From Bacteroidales bacterium (GTDB taxonomy: Bacteria; Bacteroidota; Bacteroidia; Bacteroidales; UBA932), in the NCBI GenBank assembly GCA_016303175.1, contig JAEDMF010000017.1, positions 1 through 18,293 of the forward strand: a stretch of 18,293 bases of DNA, written 5' to 3'. This document shows, piece by piece, positions 15,798 to 18,293 of this stretch. The notes beneath the pieces are model-generated. The model saw nothing but the letters and a program-made list of their open reading frames with translations. It had not been told where the DNA came from and searched no databases. The first letter of the stretch is position 1, and each line of letters opens with the position of its first letter. Position numbers and translations under genes: made by a program.

Positions 15798-17750
15798 ATG
15801 ACCAACTCAAAATTCACATTGGCTTGCTTCGTGCTCATCGCAGCAGCCGCATGCGCCAAAGAAGGCGCCGACACGAACATTCTGCCTCTCTCCTACGAGC
15901 CCATCCGCGTAAGCGCTGTCTCCGACGAGAGCAAGACACACATTTCTTCCATTGAAGGCAACGTAGCCAAGGTATTCTGGACCGAAGGCGATGCACTCAG
16001 CATCTTCTCTACAGGCGAAGGAATGACATCCGACAACACCTTGCTATCCGGCACCAGTTACAACGGGAAATCAGCCACATTCGAAGGCGAAGTGGAAAGC
16101 GGTACTACCTCTTTCATCGCCCTCTATCCCTACAATGCAGACGCCAGCTACAAAGGCGGCGTGCTCAGCACCTCCATCCCCACTGCACAGACAGCCACAA
16201 ACGGTTCCTTCTCCAATGGAGTGGCTCTTGCCATAGCTGTCGGTGAAAAAAGACCTGGCGTTGTTGAAGTCCCCGACGGTTTGTCCTTCGGTAACCTTTG
16301 TGCCGTGCTGAGTTTCAAACTCCCCGCCAACATTAACTTTGCCGAAAAGATTACCATTTCCACAAAGAGTGGAGCCGCTATGGCCGGCAACGTCACCATA
16401 GACTGCACATCCGGGGCCATCACCTCCGCCTCTGCTTCTACGGTAGAACTTTCGGGCAGTTTCGTTCCGGGCGGCACCTATTATGTAAGCGTGGCTCCCG
16501 GCACATACGAAAATGGTTTCACATTCCGTATTGACACCAAGGGCGGGAACAGCTACAGCCGCGAAACTACCAAGACCGTCATCGCTGTATCCGGCGGCAT
16601 ATATCCTCTGGGTACCCTCAGCCTTGCCCTTTCAAAGGACGACTTCAGCAGCAGCATAGGCATATCCCACATTGTGGAGGGAGGCGTGCTCTACGGTTCT
16701 TCCGCCAAATTCACGCTCAATTGTTCTACTGCCGAGTTCAGCAGCCTCGTAACCATCAAGTCCGTGTCTGTCAACCTGTACAACGGGGCAACGACATACA
16801 GGACTCTCAATATGGAGGGCAGCAGTTTCAATGCCGTGGAAATGAGCGCTCCGGCATCTCTCCCCTACCTGCCCAAGGGCAAATACAATTACGACTTGAT
16901 AGTGAACTACATTGTCAACAACGGCAGCAAGGATGTGGAGCGTTCCGTTACCTATATAGGCAAGAGCGCGTCATCACCTGTTCCTTCAGGAATGGCCCTC
17001 GACGCAAACCTGGCTGGTCACACAAGCTACAGCTGCTACAAGGGCACGGACGGTCAGAGCGCCATCCCCGCCGACTATGAAACCCGCGCCGCCTATGCCA
17101 ACACCCTGGACGGCAGCACCATTTATGGCATCGGAGCTTCCTACAAGAGCGGTCTTAGCGCAGCTGTATACAACCAATGCAGCAGCCTCCTGAGCATCAG
17201 TTCCACCCTTGACGGAGCAGCCGTTGCCGGTGATGCCGGCAGTCAAACCTGGGGAGCGCACACCATAGGAGCCAAAATGAGCTTCGACGGTTCTGCCGAA
17301 ACCACCGCCGCCACCACCGCCACCGTCCACGTAACCGGATTGCCGTATAACAAGGATAATTCCGACCTCATCAATACACGGGACTGCTGGAGTGTCAGCG
17401 GTGGAAAAAGCGAATGGAAGAACAATTACCTTTATTTCGGCAACGGCACTGCTAATTTCAAAGGTTTCCACGTACCTTCTGACATAAAAACGACATTGTC
17501 ATACAACATCTTAACATACGCTTCTTCCAAAATCAACCCTATCACTACCTCCCTTAATGCTGCCGGGAATCAAATTTTCAGCGAAAAACAATCAAGCTAT
17601 TTTGGAGCAGAATACAAATATAATTCGTCCATAAGCGTAACATTCACACCATCGAACAATACAATCAGTATCGGAGCAGCGTGCAATGACCCTTTAACAT
17701 GGGCATCATCTCACGTTCAGGCAAAATCCATTGGTGTAATTTACCTATAA
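15798..17750 (+). CDS. Fimbrillin-like surface lipoprotein
   Basis: 650 residues from ATG 15798. The signal peptide is MTNSKFTLACFVLIAAAAC, with lipid Cys19. The N-terminal domain has fimbrillin-family hallmarks: VFWTEGDALSIF (59-70), ATFEGEV (93-99), FIALYPYN (106-113), and a closing GGIYPLGTL (266-274). The remaining about 375 residues are Ser/Thr/Gly/Ala-rich beta-type sequence that I do not recognise. Such proteins are pilus subunits or pilus-tip/anchor adhesins matured at the outer membrane. ATG 15780, overlapping the small ORF, is an alternative start giving a longer N-terminus with one more Lys pair. A terminator follows. No Mfa/Fim anchor gene is nearby, so pilus assembly by this protein is only inferred. 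Confidence 0.72.
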   Translation: MTNSKFTLACFVLIAAAACAKEGADTNILPLSYEPIRVSAVSDESKTHISSIEGNVAKVFWTEGDALSIFSTGEGMTSDNTLLSGTSYNGKSATFEGEVESGTTSFIALYPYNADASYKGGVLSTSIPTAQTATNGSFSNGVALAIAVGEKRPGVVEVPDGLSFGNLCAVLSFKLPANINFAEKITISTKSGAAMAGNVTIDCTSGAITSASASTVELSGSFVPGGTYYVSVAPGTYENGFTFRIDTKGGNSYSRETTKTVIAVSGGIYPLGTLSLALSKDDFSSSIGISHIVEGGVLYGSSAKFTLNCSTAEFSSLVTIKSVSVNLYNGATTYRTLNMEGSSFNAVEMSAPASLPYLPKGKYNYDLIVNYIVNNGSKDVERSVTYIGKSASSPVPSGMALDANLAGHTSYSCYKGTDGQSAIPADYETRAAYANTLDGSTIYGIGASYKSGLSAAVYNQCSSLLSISSTLDGAAVAGDAGSQTWGAHTIGAKMSFDGSAETTAATTATVHVTGLPYNKDNSDLINTRDCWSVSGGKSEWKNNYLYFGNGTANFKGFHVPSDIKTTLSYNILTYASSKINPITTSLNAAGNQIFSEKQSSYFGAEYKYNSSISVTFTPSNNTISIGAACNDPLTWASSHVQAKSIGVIYL

Positions 17751-17785
17751 AACAGAGATTCCAACTATAATTAATATCTAACCGG

Positions 17786-17828
17786 GGCGGTTGTCAGTCT
17801 TTCGACTTTCAGCCGCCTTTATTTTGTT
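17786..17828 (+). terminator. Terminator of the fimbrillin-like gene
   Basis: GGCGG (17786-17790) pairs with CCGCC (17813-17817). After a short internal loop AGTC-TTTC-GACT closes the tip, followed by TTTATTTTG. It begins 35 bases after the stop codon. Confidence 0.7.
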
Positions 17829-18031
17829 TCTGGCCATCGCGCAAGCTCCTCAGTACCGGCCAGTATGTGAAGATTTTTTGCAGATCTTTGTGGAATTGCG
17901 TAAATTGCCTGCCTTGACCGATGGCGACTTCTCGACCCTGTTTTTGAGTGCCATACGCGACTTGGGCAGGGTGGCTGACAGCTACTAGGGTTGAGCATGG
18001 CAATAAAAACTCTAAGAACAATTCATAGACT
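17829..18031. other. Unassigned stretch with open frames on both strands
   Basis: About 200 bases after the terminator. The plus strand can encode 65 residues (17791-17988) and the minus strand 80 residues (17809-18051), but both run into the terminator stem and neither has a recognisable domain. I have an unverified impression that similar sequence recurs in intergenic DNA of other Bacteroidales. No tRNA, hairpin array or promoter is evident. Confidence 0.4.
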
Positions 18032-18293
18032 TTGCACCGTATCCTTTTCATATGTCACGGCAACATTTGCCGTTCTCCTATGGCCGAGTTCATAATGAAG
18101 GCCCTTGTGAAAGAGAAGGGGTTGGAGGACTTGTATTACATTGAAAGCGCGGCCGTATCAACAGAGGAGATAGGCAACCCCATTTATCCTCCGGCAAAGC
18201 GTTGCCTGACCAATCACGGGATTGACTTTGATGTCAGAAAACAGGCACGGCAGATTAAGCCGGGAGACTACGACCGTTTTGACCGGATAATTT
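18032..18293 (+). CDS. Low-molecular-weight protein tyrosine phosphatase (start TTG, 3' end beyond window)
   Basis: 87 codons are visible. The protein begins HRILFICHGNICRSPMAEF after the initiator, giving the phosphatase loop C(X)5R-S with Cys8, Arg14 and Ser15 at the standard distance from the N-terminus. The in-frame stop TAG at 18026-18028 leaves TTG (18032) as the only plausible start; the first in-frame ATG (18077) would remove the active site. The family removes phosphate from tyrosine residues, often in exopolysaccharide regulation; the partner is not visible here. No Shine-Dalgarno sequence is present. Confidence 0.85.
   Translation, partial: MHRILFICHGNICRSPMAEFIMKALVKEKGLEDLYYIESAAVSTEEIGNPIYPPAKRCLTNHGIDFDVRKQARQIKPGDYDRFDRII

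Noticed and set aside
16986..17471. 161-codon minus-strand frame with a poly-Gly stretch
   Set aside because: The Gly run is the complement of Ala/Thr codons in the fimbrillin-like gene; no supporting signal.
18026..18034. TAGACTTTG as promoter of the phosphatase
   Set aside because: Three bases separate TA and TTTG instead of two, and no TTG lies at 19-21 bases upstream.
1..18293. CRISPR array, tRNA/rRNA, insertion sequence or prophage
   Set aside because: No regularly spaced direct repeats with unique spacers, no cloverleaf or rRNA-like sequence, and no transposase or phage protein motifs seen on either strand.

Overview
The window looks like a chromosomal segment of a Bacteroidota bacterium, most likely a gut-type Bacteroidales. 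Five promoter-like sites carry the Bacteroidota -7 element TAnnTTTG, and three of these have a -33 xTTG exactly 19 bases away. Shine-Dalgarno sequences are scarce. The gene content also fits: an HU / tiny basic protein / RNase G cluster, fimbrillin-type lipoproteins, and a polysaccharide-utilisation operon with lipoprotein enzymes. The species cannot be named from the sequence alone.

Left part (1-4912, minus strand): a heparan-sulfate-type glycosaminoglycan operon in the order sulfatase, GH88 unsaturated glucuronyl hydrolase, PL12-type heparinase II/III lyase. The lyase runs off the left edge. GH88 and lyase overlap by four bases (ATGA), and sulfatase to GH88 is 22 bases. One promoter precedes the sulfatase, and a perfect 17-bp palindrome covers its -7 box. 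Working model: the lipoprotein lyase cuts the polymer, the sulfatase removes sulfate, and GH88 hydrolyses the unsaturated uronate. The lyase has an unusual N-terminal tandem duplication of part of its helical domain, and only the second copy keeps the catalytic Asn-His.

Middle part (4998-10744): a minus-strand pair encodes an exported TPR protein and a WalJ/YycJ-like metallo-beta-lactamase-fold enzyme (ATGA overlap). It diverges from a plus-strand pair encoding an exported M28-fold protein with substituted metal-site residues and an MsbA-like ABC exporter. The two divergent -7 elements abut at one palindrome, leaving almost no 5' leader on either side.

Right part (10745-18293): a 7-base-phased degenerate repeat lies between the convergent exporter and RNase G genes. 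Then come HU, a 29-residue extremely basic protein and RNase E/G (minus strand), and Lon protease (plus strand). The T-tract of the Lon terminator is also the -33 box of the next promoter. That promoter drives an unannotated 44-codon ORF followed closely by a fimbrillin-like lipoprotein gene. After a second terminator there are about 200 bases I cannot assign, then the start of a low-molecular-weight protein tyrosine phosphatase that appears to use TTG as start codon.

There are no rRNA or tRNA genes, CRISPR arrays, transposases or phage genes that I can support. Most genes are ordinary core or carbohydrate genes. The most unusual items are the duplicated lyase domain, the altered M28 site, the operator-like palindrome, the shared divergent promoter, the heptad repeat, the terminator/promoter overlap and the small ORF before the fimbrillin-like gene.
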